64,000 nt of DNA, taken from assembly GCA_037952775.1 (NCBI GenBank), contig JBANAY010000003.1, positions 32,984,001 through 33,048,000 of the forward strand, written 5' to 3'. This document shows positions 42,712-54,300 of this stretch, piece by piece. Positions within the stretch are counted from its first letter, which is position 1; every line of letters begins with the position of its first letter. Below the pieces are notes generated by a model that worked only from the letters and a program-made list of their open reading frames with translations, searched no databases and was not told the origin of the DNA. Source of the stretch: Clonostachys chloroleuca. Its lineage: Eukaryota; Ascomycota; Sordariomycetes; Hypocreales; Bionectriaceae. The position numbers were made by a program, and so were the translations under genes.

Positions 42712-45700
42712 GGCAGTGGACTAGAGTCTTCGCTCTCGGTGATCGCGCGGCGGTGTTCTCTCGTGCTCTCGTGGAGTGATATATGTCGACAGCCCCGCTA
42801 TATTGGTTGTGCACGACAACGGGGAGCCCGCGAAGTATCAAGGTCGAACAAGTCTAGGTTCTGAATCGCCCGGGCCTGAATCCGGCATGCAATGGGAAAT
42901 GTGTCGTCGATACTGTGTCTCAGTGTAAGATGCTGTAGTCTGGTGTTGGGTGTGTTGGTGAGCAACGGACGACGAAGCAGGCTGGTATCTAGAGCTTATG
43001 CATGGGATTGGTTTTATCTCCGGGTATCATAACCAAGATGGAAACGATGGTATGTAAACAATTGAAAACACAGAACTAAACAAGACACGGCGAGATAGGA
43101 CAAGCCCACCCAAACGGGAAAGACGATGAAGTACTCCTGAGTAAAGCAAGACGGTGGGGGGGACGGGTGGATTGGCTGCTCAAGCACGAAACAGAGGCGA
43201 AAAGGGCAGATTACCCAGGATTGATTGGACTGCATGCAGCGTGCGTGCAGCATCCAGGGGTTTGGGGTAAATGCTCTCAATCGTGAGAATCCATTGGATG
43301 ATGTGCAATGCTGATGGAGACTGCTAGTGGCGGCGACAGCCATTGAGGAATAAGCCGCGGGCCTGCCGCCTGTAGGCAAGAATGAAGGGACGGGATCGAT
43401 GCGCTAAACACGCGTGGGAAGCCGCTAACCACTCTGTCGGTTGGCCCAGGAGCCGCCGAAGCTGGCCCCTACAGGCCCTACGTGCCCTACAGAGATGGCA
43501 GCACGCCCACTGTTCGTCCCAGGCTGGCGCTACTAGAAGCGCGTTGCGTACCTCAGCACATTCACTGTAATTACCAGCCGTAGCACCAGGTAACATACCA
43601 AATCAGACAAAACAAAAGCCCACTCAGGAGCACACAAAACAGTTGCGCCGCCTATCCACAGCAAAGGCCAGCAGCTAGGATGAAAATAGATGGGTGGAAT
43701 CAGCATTAAACGATCACGATAACGCCTTTCTCCCTCCTTGTCCATGAAGGACCTTGGCTGTAAATAGCTGGTACCTAAGCTGTAGTATTACGGGGAACAA
43801 TTACCACGATGCAACCACTCCATCCATCTCGAGGCTAAATATGGCAGACTAAAGGAGTGCTTGACAGGCGCATCTGGACATGGCCATATGTCTTGAAGCT
43901 GAGCAGAGCCGAGAGGTGGTGACACTGATCAGTAATGCCCTCTAAGAGTTCAGACTCCACGCCGAGGAGGGTGAACGGATCCAACACTTACACACGGTTC
44001 GGCTCTCACCCGGGCAACCTCTCAACTCCTAGTGAAACCAAAGAGCATTGACTCATAGAATAGAATTCCTGGAGCTGCCAGATACCTCGTCCACTGGAAC
44101 ACCCCAAGTACCCTAACCCTTGCCGCAGTGTTTCGAGCAACCAATCCAATCTCCGAGACAGAAATGGACAGTACCAGGCCCAAGAGAGCGAGATATCTGC
44201 TCCGAACACAATAGCTGGACAACCTACCCTCCCAAGTCTTTGAATAGCAGATCCTGCATCGGCTCACTGGCCCGCCACTACACTGGAAGCATCTCTGTCC
44301 CTGGATTGAACAACTCCCGGCCCAAAACAGCTGACAGAGGAATTACTAGGCTAGTGATATCAAAAGCCTTTGGTTATGCAGTTGCTAATTTCACTTCTTT
44401 CCTGGCATTTTCCACATGCCTTGCTTTACCCCGGGGCAACATGACCTTCTTGCCACGAGGCTAATTAAATATTGCTCATTGATCCACGGTGGCCGTGAGC
44501 TAGCCATTCATGAGCGCAGCCTCGTCCGTCGGACAAGCAACGGGACTGGGGTCACTCGCCATGACCCGGGCGACTCGGAAGACCAGTGCTGCCGGCTGTG
44601 GAGGCAATGACGGAGGGCAGAAAAAGAAAAGAAGTCCCGAGGAAAAAGAAAAGAAAAAAGCATGGGAAGAGAGGAGACCAGGGGCCTTTGGGGCTACAGC
44701 TGTTAGCTCCCCAAGCTCCCTTACCTGATCCGCCAAACCCCGGCCAGCTAAACGCAAATCATCTTGTCAAAGCGACAGCGAACCAAGTAAGATTCAGATG
44801 ATGCGCGTGCACGATGCACTCTTCATTGTTGGACATGAGGAAAGCTGGGAGAGCGGGTGATGCCGCGCAGTTCGGCAGCAACGGGCTTGTGGCACCGGCA
44901 GACGGTACTGGCGGCAGGCAATTCTTCTAGAACACGGCACTCCGATTAGCACTGCTAACACCTGACCAAGGCTCAGATACGATCATATCTTATTACTTCC
45001 CCGGTACCCTTCACCATCTAATTAGCAGGCATATGATTATAATTACCATGGCGAGAAAGGGGGTCCATCCCGTTGGAAAGTGGAGCTGCAGAAGACCCTT
45101 GTGACTCGACCGGTGGGTATCCGTAATTACACAGTGCACTACCAAGAGGTTGCAAGCTGAGAAAGCCTGATTAAAGTGAGATGATGGTGGGTGCTAAGGA
45201 GGGGGAGGGCGAGCGAGGGGAGAAGAGGGGAGACGAGGACGGAGGGCCCTCGCGTGGACGTGGTTGTTTTCCTGCCTCGGATGCATGATGAGATGGCCAT
45301 CGCGACTGGCAAGGAAAACACGACAAAGTCAGATGCACGTCCCTCTAGAATTGCCTAATGGGGCAAGCTGGAGTCGCAGAGCATTCGCGTGTGCGTGGAG
45401 AGCAGAGCAACAGGACTGCAGAGCACATCCATGCTCCCTGCCTCCAGCACTACGTAGCATGTATCTTCGTACGCCAACCACCCAAGGAGGCATGGGATCT
45501 TTGAACTCCCAGCCAGTGAGCCCCTGCTGGCTTCATAACTAGAGGTTCCGCCGATAGGGTCAAGTAATAGTGTCCTGGGTAACGTTGTGATTGCCCGGTT
45601 CCGGGGGTTATTTCAGTTATTTACTATGTAGCGCTAAAAGCACACTACGCGGTAGGTGCCAGTTGCTTGGGAAGCAGTAGCTCGTCCCCACCCAACATGT

Positions 45701-47010
45701 AAGTCGACGGTAGTCAATTTCGTTGGCGAGAGCTTCTGAATTGCTCCTCATCTCTCGCTGCTCCCCATCGGCTAGGCGCAGCCCAAATCAAAGACGGACC
45801 GGGTTGATCGGTGGATGGCGACAGCGTGGAGTGGTGGTACCAGTCAATCATTCGCTGCACGACACAGCTGGAGATGTCGGGTAGTACCTAGACTATTCGC
45901 CTCGCCTCCTCTGGTTCTCGAATAAAAAATTAATCCCCAACCCCCCGGCCCTCGTGTGCGTGTGTGTCGTTCATGATTTTGTCTTGTCTGCCAGAACGTG
46001 TTCAGGACTAGTCTCTATTCACGTTGCTTCCCGCTGACATGAAACCTGACCGTCGACCGATATACTGAAACTTATCCCCTTGGGCTCCATCCACACATGT
46101 CTCGAAATCCTCCGCCACACTCACTTAATCACACTCACTTACGCTTTTCTTTTCTATTCTTGTCTTCCGCCTCATAATTCTTCTCTCATCATCTTTCTAC
46201 TCTTCTACTTCTCAGCATCTCTTACTCTATCCTAACGGCAGACGATCAACCACGCAACGAGCCGCCCTTCCCGTGTCAGTCTTCGTGATGTAGTAGCCCA
46301 ACTACTACTTTGGGCCCTCCGCTACTACCACCCAAGAGCTGGCTGGCCATCGGGCTGTCAGCGTACCCGTTTTCTTTCTATTTTCTTGGGTTACTTTTAC
46401 TATTGTTGGATTTGCCACACTTCACTTTGTCGATCCAGTGGAGCAGCATAGCATTTTTGGAACTTGGCAGCCAGGTCGCATAAACAGCCTGGCGTTTATC
46501 AGTCGAACAGGTGCAGCCGGCCCAGCCAGCCTGGCTTGTTGATCTCTCCCGACGTCTTCTTGGTATCCTGCCCGGCTGTCAGGCTGCTTTTGGCGGGAGT
46601 AGCGACGCATAAACCTCGCTGCATGGTCTATAACGCCGATTGACGTTGCGCGCATTGCTTCTTCCATCAGCTGGTGGCTTGGTCCAGACACGCACACGCA
46701 CACACTTATCCTCCCTGCCTCCATCTTTTGTCTTCCCTTCATCTTTCTTACCTCCTCAAGTCTGCACCTCTGTCCTTCGCTGCGCTTGTTCCCTCCTCAC
46801 CTTCTCTACTCGGCCATCTTCGCAGCGACTCTTTATCCGCTGCCGCTCGCCGTCGACTCCTTCGCAAGTCCTTGGTCATTTCCGACCCGGTTTTTGGAGG
46901 GGGTCTATTTTCTTGAAACACCAACCAGCTCCCTCCAAGGACGCTGCCAGCCTCTGCCGGGGTCTGGCCCGCCCACCCTCCCTCTTGTCCCCTATCCTCG
47001 AGCATTCCCA
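42712..47010. other. 4.3-kb intergenic region and KAR9 leader
   Basis: No frame here is convincing. The right third (about 46100-47000) is strongly CT-rich with many TCTT and CCTC words, typical of a long fungal leader. The frame of KAR9 is open upstream to 46786 without an ATG, which is probably chance in this composition. Scattered AGGTACC-type words occur elsewhere. Confidence 0.45.
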
Positions 47011-50000
47011 ATGGCCTCCGTTGCGCTGCCGCAGCACTGGGACAGGGCACCTGACACCACTGACAGCATCTTCGTCCCTAGCACCACCGCTGCTAGCACC
47101 GAGGCTGCCTCTACGGCCTCTGCTGATCCCACTGGAGCCCTGCACTCAAACGCTACTGCAGCTGCCAGCGTGTCGCTCCACTTCTCACCACCAGTGACCG
47201 GACACCTCCTCCACCCGCTCCCGCGTTATCAGGCCCAATCCCAGTCCCCGACTGAAGACACGCATGATGAACCAGCCAATTTCTTGAATTTCTCTGATGT
47301 TGCCAGTGAGCTCTCGCACCTCCCCTTCGCTGCACCAGCCTCCTCATCGACGACCTCGACCTCCTCGGCCTCCTCGACAACGTCAACAACAACAACCTCG
47401 ACGGCGCACCCATCGCCCCCTTCTGCGCCCTCCACCCTTATTAGTGACGCATTTAACCTAGCTTCGTCCCGTCTAGCACCGCGAAAGCATCGCCAGCAAA
47501 ACCCACCGCCATCCACTCCCGCGACCGCTGCCACACCCACAGCCACAGTCCTGAGAACCTCCCCCGGCCTAGCTGCTCGACTCAAAGCCCTCGGGTTCGG
47601 AGCCTCCAGCAGCACCGCGCAGCCAACCGCAGCACCTACTGAGCCCAATCACATCGGCCGGCTCAACGAAGAACAATTACGCGAGCTCGACGAGAAGCAT
47701 CAACTCAACTCATTGGAATCAATCATCGTACGGCGCGGTCGCCCGTGGAAGGGCACTGGCCCCACCACGTCTCCTAAACAGCTGCCTGCTCAGCTCGACG
47801 TCGACGAGTTGGGCCCTCAGCTCCCTGAGACAATTATTCCAAACGACCTTGTGCTTGATGTTATGGATACGCAAAAGTACCGTCTGCCCGACCACACAAA
47901 TGGCAACAACACCAAAGCCGACCCGGATACGCTCCGTGAACACATTGCCCGCGACTCAATCTCCCTGGCAGAGGTTGTTGACAACGTAACACCTCCGCCT
48001 CCACCCCCGAAAGATACGCCTCCAGCCAGCGCGGTCCTGAACGATGACGGCCCACGCCTGGACTCGTACTTCTCCCCGGTTCACAGCCGTCCCATGTCAA
48101 TATATACCCTCTCTCGCGTCTCCTTCGCCAACCAGCTGTCCCAGTTGACGTCCTTGCAACTCCCAGATGCCGAATCGCTCTCGAGCAAAGTCTCGGCTAT
48201 CCCCACCGCGCAGGCCGCCTCCACAGCCCTCATCAATGCAGCCGAGCAGATTCGAAGCTGGATTCAGAAGGCCTCCGAGGTCATCGAAGGTCTCGATAGC
48301 GAGGACGATGTAGAGTGGTCTGCCGCGGGTGGTCGGGAGGGGCTCGCAGAGGTTGAAAATGCCATTTTGCGATTCGAGGAGTTGATCAATGTTTACGTGG
48401 GAGCCATCGAAGAGTTGCAAGCACGACCCGACATTGCCAATGTTTCGACCGATGACTTGAACAAGGCTGTTTGCCAGATGGAGAGCATCATGACTGAATG
48501 GACCAAGATTCGAAACACTCTGCAAAATGTCCGTGGCCAGGTCGAAATTGCCATGGAATGGGAAGAACTCTGGAACAACGTCCTGGGCGATATTCAAGGT
48601 GAGATGGATGAGTTGAGCCGTCTGGTCTTCGAAATGGAGGAACGTCGCCACAAAAGCATTGCTGCCGCTGCCGGCGGCGACGGTGTTGATATCGGGGACC
48701 TGGAGACCATTGTAGAGGACAATCGCCCGCCTGTTGCTCGCCTACAGGCCCCGAACCGTGTCAGTTTCCCCGGCTTCCCGATAACGCCCAGCTCCCCCGA
48801 GACTCCAGCCCTATCTCAAGATGATTCAAGTCTGCTCGCTTTGTTCGCACGAATGCAGCCGCTGAGGGCCTCGTTGGACTTTCTCCCGATGCGCCTGTCA
48901 GTGTTCCAGGCAAGGGCCGATTACTCATTCCCCACCGCCTGTGATGAATTGGAAATGCGTCGCACCGGGCTTGATGCAAGCTACAAGAAGCTGGAGAGGG
49001 ATGCCGAGTCTCTGCGAAAGGAACTTGGAGAGGATCGCTGGGTAATAGTATTTCGTGGCGTCGGCAGACAGGCTCAGAAGATGCATGAGTCTGTTGAGCG
49101 TTCCCTCACCAAGCTCCAGGAATCCATTGACGCGGGCCTGCATCTATCTAACCCTCCCGCCATGGTCAAGAAACTGGAAAGCTACGAAGCCAAGAAGACA
49201 CACTATGGTCCGGCTATCGAACGAGTACTATCCATCATAGACAAGGGGGTCAAGGACCGCCTTACTGTCAATGGAGAGATTGTGCGATTGCGGACCGACT
49301 TGGAATCCAAGTGGACCAACCTCAAGGATCAAATGGTCGATATGGATGCAACCATAGACACACTGCACGTCGACAGGAAGGGTCAGCACCTCAGAGACTC
49401 CATCTCCAGCATGGTTTCCAACGACAGATCTACCACGGCTGGAAGCGGCCATGAGACTCCTGGAAGCTCACCACCATCGTCTATCGTGATGTCCAGCCTG
49501 GGCATTGAGCCTTATGGTTCAGCAAAACAGCGCAAAGCTCGCCCTGCCAACTTGCAGACTCGCACCCCGCCTTCCTACCGGAGACAGTCGTCAGTCCCTT
49601 CTTCCATCAACTCGGGCCGTAGGCTTACTCCTTCTCGCCTCCCTACCACAATCGGTTCGTCGACAACCACCCCGACGCACGCACGAGGTACCCCACGATC
49701 CGTATCAAGCCTGGACCACAGGCCACGCTGGAATACGTCCACCAACGCATCTGGCATTGATACTGGCCACAACTTCAAGCCTTTGACTCTCACGACACCG
49801 AGCCCATACTCGAAGCGGACTCCTCTGTCGCAGAGGTCTGTGTCTTCCTTGACACCAGGCTCGGCAGCATCCAAACTTCCCAAGCTCCGCACCCCTCTTA
49901 CCAGAGCCACTTCCGAGTCTCCCAAAGTTGGTGACACACATATTCGAACAGGCCCTTCTCGCTTATCTTTCCGTGAACGCCTTGCGTCCTCTACGGCGAA

Positions 50001-50340
50001 TGCTGGACAGCAACCATCACCAGCGACGACACCTGCAACGACAACAGTGCCAGCAATAGCAAGGCCTCGCCCTCAGGGCCAGAGCTCGTTAACAGCATCC
50101 ACTGAGGCATCAATGAGACGAGCTTCCTTTCACCCTCAAAGGTCCGTCTCGGTGGCTGGGGCCCATGACCAGCTCAACCGCCCTGCTAGCTCTCTTGCCT
50201 CAAACGGCCGGAGAAGTAGTCTCATGCTACAGCCAAAGGAACGACGAGACTCGAGCACTGGTCGATCAACTCCCTCGGTTTCACGGCTCTCAATCCGTAA
50301 GAAGCAGGAGCCAGCCGACAATAGGCCAAGGTGGCGCTAG
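47011..50340 (+). CDS. KAR9: KAR9-family cortical / microtubule plus-end adaptor
   Basis: Single exon of 1109 aa from the first in-frame ATG (CCAATGGCC). The N-terminal 300 residues are Ser/Thr/Ala/Pro-rich. Residues about 360-815 form a long alpha-helical, spectrin-like region with L-S-R-V-S-F-A-N-Q-L-S, E-E-L-I-N-V-Y-V-G-A-I-E-E-L and W-E-E-L-W-N-N-V-L-G-D-I-Q, which I recognise as the KAR9 domain. The C-terminal 300 residues are basic and Ser/Pro-rich and contain S-R-L-P and S-K-L-P, variants of the S-x-I/L-P motif that binds EB1/Bim1. In budding yeast Kar9 links Bim1 on microtubule ends to the myosin Myo2 to position the spindle; in filamentous fungi the role is less well known. An alternative label is a generic coiled-coil protein, but the domain order argues for KAR9. 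Confidence 0.8.
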   Translation: MASVALPQHWDRAPDTTDSIFVPSTTAASTEAASTASADPTGALHSNATAAASVSLHFSPPVTGHLLHPLPRYQAQSQSPTEDTHDEPANFLNFSDVASELSHLPFAAPASSSTTSTSSASSTTSTTTTSTAHPSPPSAPSTLISDAFNLASSRLAPRKHRQQNPPPSTPATAATPTATVLRTSPGLAARLKALGFGASSSTAQPTAAPTEPNHIGRLNEEQLRELDEKHQLNSLESIIVRRGRPWKGTGPTTSPKQLPAQLDVDELGPQLPETIIPNDLVLDVMDTQKYRLPDHTNGNNTKADPDTLREHIARDSISLAEVVDNVTPPPPPPKDTPPASAVLNDDGPRLDSYFSPVHSRPMSIYTLSRVSFANQLSQLTSLQLPDAESLSSKVSAIPTAQAASTALINAAEQIRSWIQKASEVIEGLDSEDDVEWSAAGGREGLAEVENAILRFEELINVYVGAIEELQARPDIANVSTDDLNKAVCQMESIMTEWTKIRNTLQNVRGQVEIAMEWEELWNNVLGDIQGEMDELSRLVFEMEERRHKSIAAAAGGDGVDIGDLETIVEDNRPPVARLQAPNRVSFPGFPITPSSPETPALSQDDSSLLALFARMQPLRASLDFLPMRLSVFQARADYSFPTACDELEMRRTGLDASYKKLERDAESLRKELGEDRWVIVFRGVGRQAQKMHESVERSLTKLQESIDAGLHLSNPPAMVKKLESYEAKKTHYGPAIERVLSIIDKGVKDRLTVNGEIVRLRTDLESKWTNLKDQMVDMDATIDTLHVDRKGQHLRDSISSMVSNDRSTTAGSGHETPGSSPPSSIVMSSLGIEPYGSAKQRKARPANLQTRTPPSYRRQSSVPSSINSGRRLTPSRLPTTIGSSTTTPTHARGTPRSVSSLDHRPRWNTSTNASGIDTGHNFKPLTLTTPSPYSKRTPLSQRSVSSLTPGSAASKLPKLRTPLTRATSESPKVGDTHIRTGPSRLSFRERLASSTANAGQQPSPATTPATTTVPAIARPRPQGQSSLTASTEASMRRASFHPQRSVSVAGAHDQLNRPASSLASNGRRSSLMLQPKERRDSSTGRSTPSVSRLSIRKKQEPADNRPRWR

Positions 50341-51323
50341 TCGTCCCCGGCATCATCGACCCTATCTTTCTGCGGCTTTGGAAGAGCCTTCTTTACTCTT
50401 CTTTCCCCTGATCTGCCATGAACTTCTGTATCTCGCCAAGTAGCGAAATAGATTTTGGTGCTGGCCGATTTAGACTGTTATTATTTCTGTATTTGCTCTT
50501 TCAGCCCTTGATTTTTGGTTTTTTGAAGTTTTATAGCATGGCGTCAGGGTGAAAGAGACACCGGTTCACTTACTCAGATGATGGAGTTCGGGGAAATATG
50601 ACATAACTCTTTTAATTCAAGCCGGATTTTGGGCGCTTTATGTGGACGGACTATTGTATTTGATATTCCGTCCCCCCTTCTTGTAAGACAATTTAACCGG
50701 GCGATATTAAACATCGTGTGGAATGTATGAGGACACGGTTGGCTTTTGAAGGAGGCATTTCTGTCCATACTCGTATGTCTTAGTTTTTGTATCCATTATC
50801 TCGCAAAAAGAGTTTGACCACGTTCTCATCTATGTAGTGGGACGAGGGCTGAAGAGTACAATTAATTTTTTTTTTGAGCCATGCTCATCGTGGCAAAAGA
50901 ATGGCATCTTATTTTGGGAAGCAATTGTCCGTTCTTATTTCGTGACTCTCGAAAGATTCTCTTTTCTTATCTGATAGCTGCCCAGCTAACTGCTCCCCCA
51001 TTTCATCAACAGCCTTCCCTTGACGCCAGAATGATGTGCAGTAAAACAAATATGTCTTCGCTTCGTCAGTGCCCTATGCACGTTGTATGTATATGTATGG
51101 TATCGTCGTCCGATGATCTAATGCTCAGGTTCCAAAACAAGGTGGGCAGGGAAACAAAAAAAAAAGCAAGAAACACCATGAAGAGGAAGGCGAGGATATT
51201 AGGATTCGCCTCGCCTCGCCCGTTGCTCCCCAAGTCACAAACTCCGATGACTCCCCTTGAAGACTCCTCTTGACTAATTTGGGGGAAAGAGGAAAAGAAA
51301 ACAGCCAGCCCCCTTCCCATTGT
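50341..51323. other. Convergent 3' region between KAR9 and the RecQ gene
   Basis: AT-rich 3' sequence of two convergent genes; the frame 50881-51273 has no domain. Nothing else seen. Confidence 0.5.
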
Positions 51324-54300
51324 TCATATCGGCATCAGCCCAATCCCCCCACCGCTCCTCTTGACAATCTTCCTATCCGGCTTCGAAGCACCCGAAGGAG
51401 CAGACGCTCCCGCTGGGCCTGAAGATGCGCTTGCGCTTGCTTTCCTTGCGCCGGTCGAAGCACCTCTGCGTCTTGAGCCCTGCGAGCCTCTCCTGGGGCC
51501 CTTCTTTGACCAGCTCTTACCGCCACTGCTGCCACCCCTACCTCCGCGACCACCCCTCGCACCGCCCCTGGTGCCGCCGCGCGATCCTCTGGAGCTACTG
51601 GATTGCCCGGTGAGCGGCAAGGCCTGAAGCCTCTCGTTGAAGGCTTGGACCTCGGGCCGTGCGCTGTTGGCAAAGTAATGTGAATCCTCTTCTTCTTCTT
51701 CCTCCTCCTCCTCCTCCTCGTCTTCTCCGTCCCCGTCGTCTTGCTCAGACTCCGAGCTGACCAGGTCAACTATATCTTGGTCCTCCCGAGCCGATGATGA
51801 AGATGCGCCTCCAGTGGCGCCCGTGATCTCTCTATACATTACATGATAGCGTGCCAGGATCTTGAGAATATTAGGCCCGTACTCGCTGACCTTGGCCAAA
51901 TCAATGCCTGTTATACGGCCCATCTTCTCTATGGAGGTGGTCCAGTGGGTTGCCATGGCCATGAACTCTCGTTGGGAAAACAGGGGTCGGCGAAGCTCCT
52001 TCTTGTTTCGAATCCGTTCCTCGAGTGACTGTGCTTCTTGCACAAAACTGCCGATCAGATCATGGTGCACCTCATCAATATCCTCCGCTGGCGTATCAAT
52101 GGGGATAGGAGGCCCTGCCTTGCGCCGGGGAGTCACGACACGAGGCCGAGCTGGCTGAGGAGGGCGGGCTGGTCGGTGTGTAGGTAATGGCGCAAAAGCC
52201 TCTTCTTCATCGGCTTCAATGTCATCATCAGATACAACGAACCCATCGTTCGCGTACCGTGATGCTGCCTGGTTCAACTCTACCTCGTCATCACTGTCTA
52301 CAATTCTCCCGCGAGGTCTCCGCCTCCCAATAGGAGAGGAAACATATGTGGAGAGAATAGGTTGCGACTCGGGCTCGTTGTTTGCTGCCTTTTTAGTGGC
52401 CTTCTTCTTGACTGCTCGTGTTGGATTCGATACTTGAATCGAAAGCATCAGTCGGCGCTGACCATCCAGAAATGCCCTTGCTGTTGGTCCGATGCGGAGG
52501 TACTGGATCGCTATGCCATACCTACTGACCTGGTTCGACTCCGAGAAGGCCTTCTCCGCTGACAACTTGTCAATAACTCGCACTACCTCGTGCTTCTTCA
52601 TGCCCTTGGCCACGCCGTGCCATTCACCCGACTTTCTTTCCTCATTGCTTGGATAAGCCTTGCCCAGTAAGATGTCCGCACACTGGTTCGGGGTGAGTCT
52701 TCGCTGGACCTGGACAACATTGATAGCAGCCACTGCACATTCCGAGAAGTCTTTCTGCTCGAAAACCAGGGCCGCCTTGCAGTTGTCACACGACTTGTTA
52801 CATTGCTCGGGGGTAAAGTCTTCCCCGAAATACCTCAACACTTCAGTGCGACGACAGTCGGCCTGGTTGTCACAGAAAGCAGTAACTCTGTTCAACATCG
52901 ACATCTGTCGCTCCTTCTGCTCAACACCCCCTTCTCCATCAGAGATAAGCTTCTTCAGGACTCTTATGTCCCCCTTTCCGTAAAATAGAATGCAGTCGGA
53001 AGGTTTGCCGTCTCTGCCAGCTCGTCCAGTTTCCTGGTAGTAGCCCTCCAGGCTCTTGGGAAGGCCATGGTGAACAACGAACCTGACGTCGGGTTTGTCG
53101 ATCCCCATACCAAAGGCTATGGTGGCCACCACAACTTTGATTTCGCCCTTTTGCCAGGCAGTCTGAACCTCGGCTTTCTCCTTCGGCTCTATTCCTGCAT
53201 GGTAGTAGTCCGCGGCTATGCCATGTTCTGAGGAGAGTTTATGCGCAACCTCTTCTGCCTGTTTTCGGGAGATTGTGTACACAATCCCACTGACGTTGCG
53301 ATAGTCCCTTAGTATGAGTTCCCCGATAGCATCAGTAGCAGCAGCGTTTCCTGTTTTGGGGCGAACCTCATAGGTCAGATTAGGTCTATTGAAGCTCTGA
53401 GAAAAGACCTGACAATGTCTCAATCCTAGATTGTGCTTGATATCGACGATGACGTTCTGAGTTGCCGTGGCTGTGAGTGCCATGACAGGGACATTTGGAA
53501 ACCTCCGGCGCAGCTGGCCAATGTTTTTATAGTCGGGCCTAAAATCATGGCCCCATTGGCTGACGCAGTGAGCTTCGTCAATGACGAGACGGGCAAACTT
53601 CTGTTTTCGATAGAGAGTCTCCAGGGCATCGCTGAACTGGGGACTCTTGCTAACCATCTCCGGTGTGACGTAAAGGAGCTCGACAAAATGCTCCGGCGTT
53701 CGTTCATTGAAGGCCCCCATAATCTGCCTTTTGTATTGAGCAGAGCATTCACTGTTGAAAGCCACGGCCTGAATTCCCAGTGCTTTCATGTGGTCAACCT
53801 GGTCTTGCATGAGACTTAGCAGGGGAGAAATCACAATGGTGACACCGCGGGTCTTTCCACTTTTGATGACGGCTGGGAGTTGGTAGCAGAGCGACTTGCC
53901 TCCTCCTGTCGGCATTAGGACAAAGGCGTCATCGCCAGCCAAGGTAGCGTTGATGGCTTCCAGCTGGTTCTGCCGGAATCCTTTCATACGAAAGCGATCC
54001 TTGAGCATTTTCTGAACATCCGAAGACCATGGGTGCTTCATCAGCTCCGGTGGGATAGATAGTGCTGGCAAAGCCGACTTTACAGGCTTAATTGTAGATT
54101 TTTTCGATCTGGTTGTTGGAACAGCATTGCCCGATGTATCAGAGAGAACACGTCTTGCAGGTGGCAGCTGGATCTCTGTCGACTTTCGACTCTCATAGTC
54201 TTGTGCCAGCGCCAAAATCTCTGCATCGTCACTAAAATCGCCGAATTCGTCACCTTCGGAAGGGGGGATCCTACCCATCTGAGTGGATCTGGAGTTCATC

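Noticed and set aside
46786..47010. In-frame extension upstream of KAR9
   Set aside because: It has no ATG (opens with TTG) and lies in a CT-rich leader; the first ATG at 47011 has a good context.
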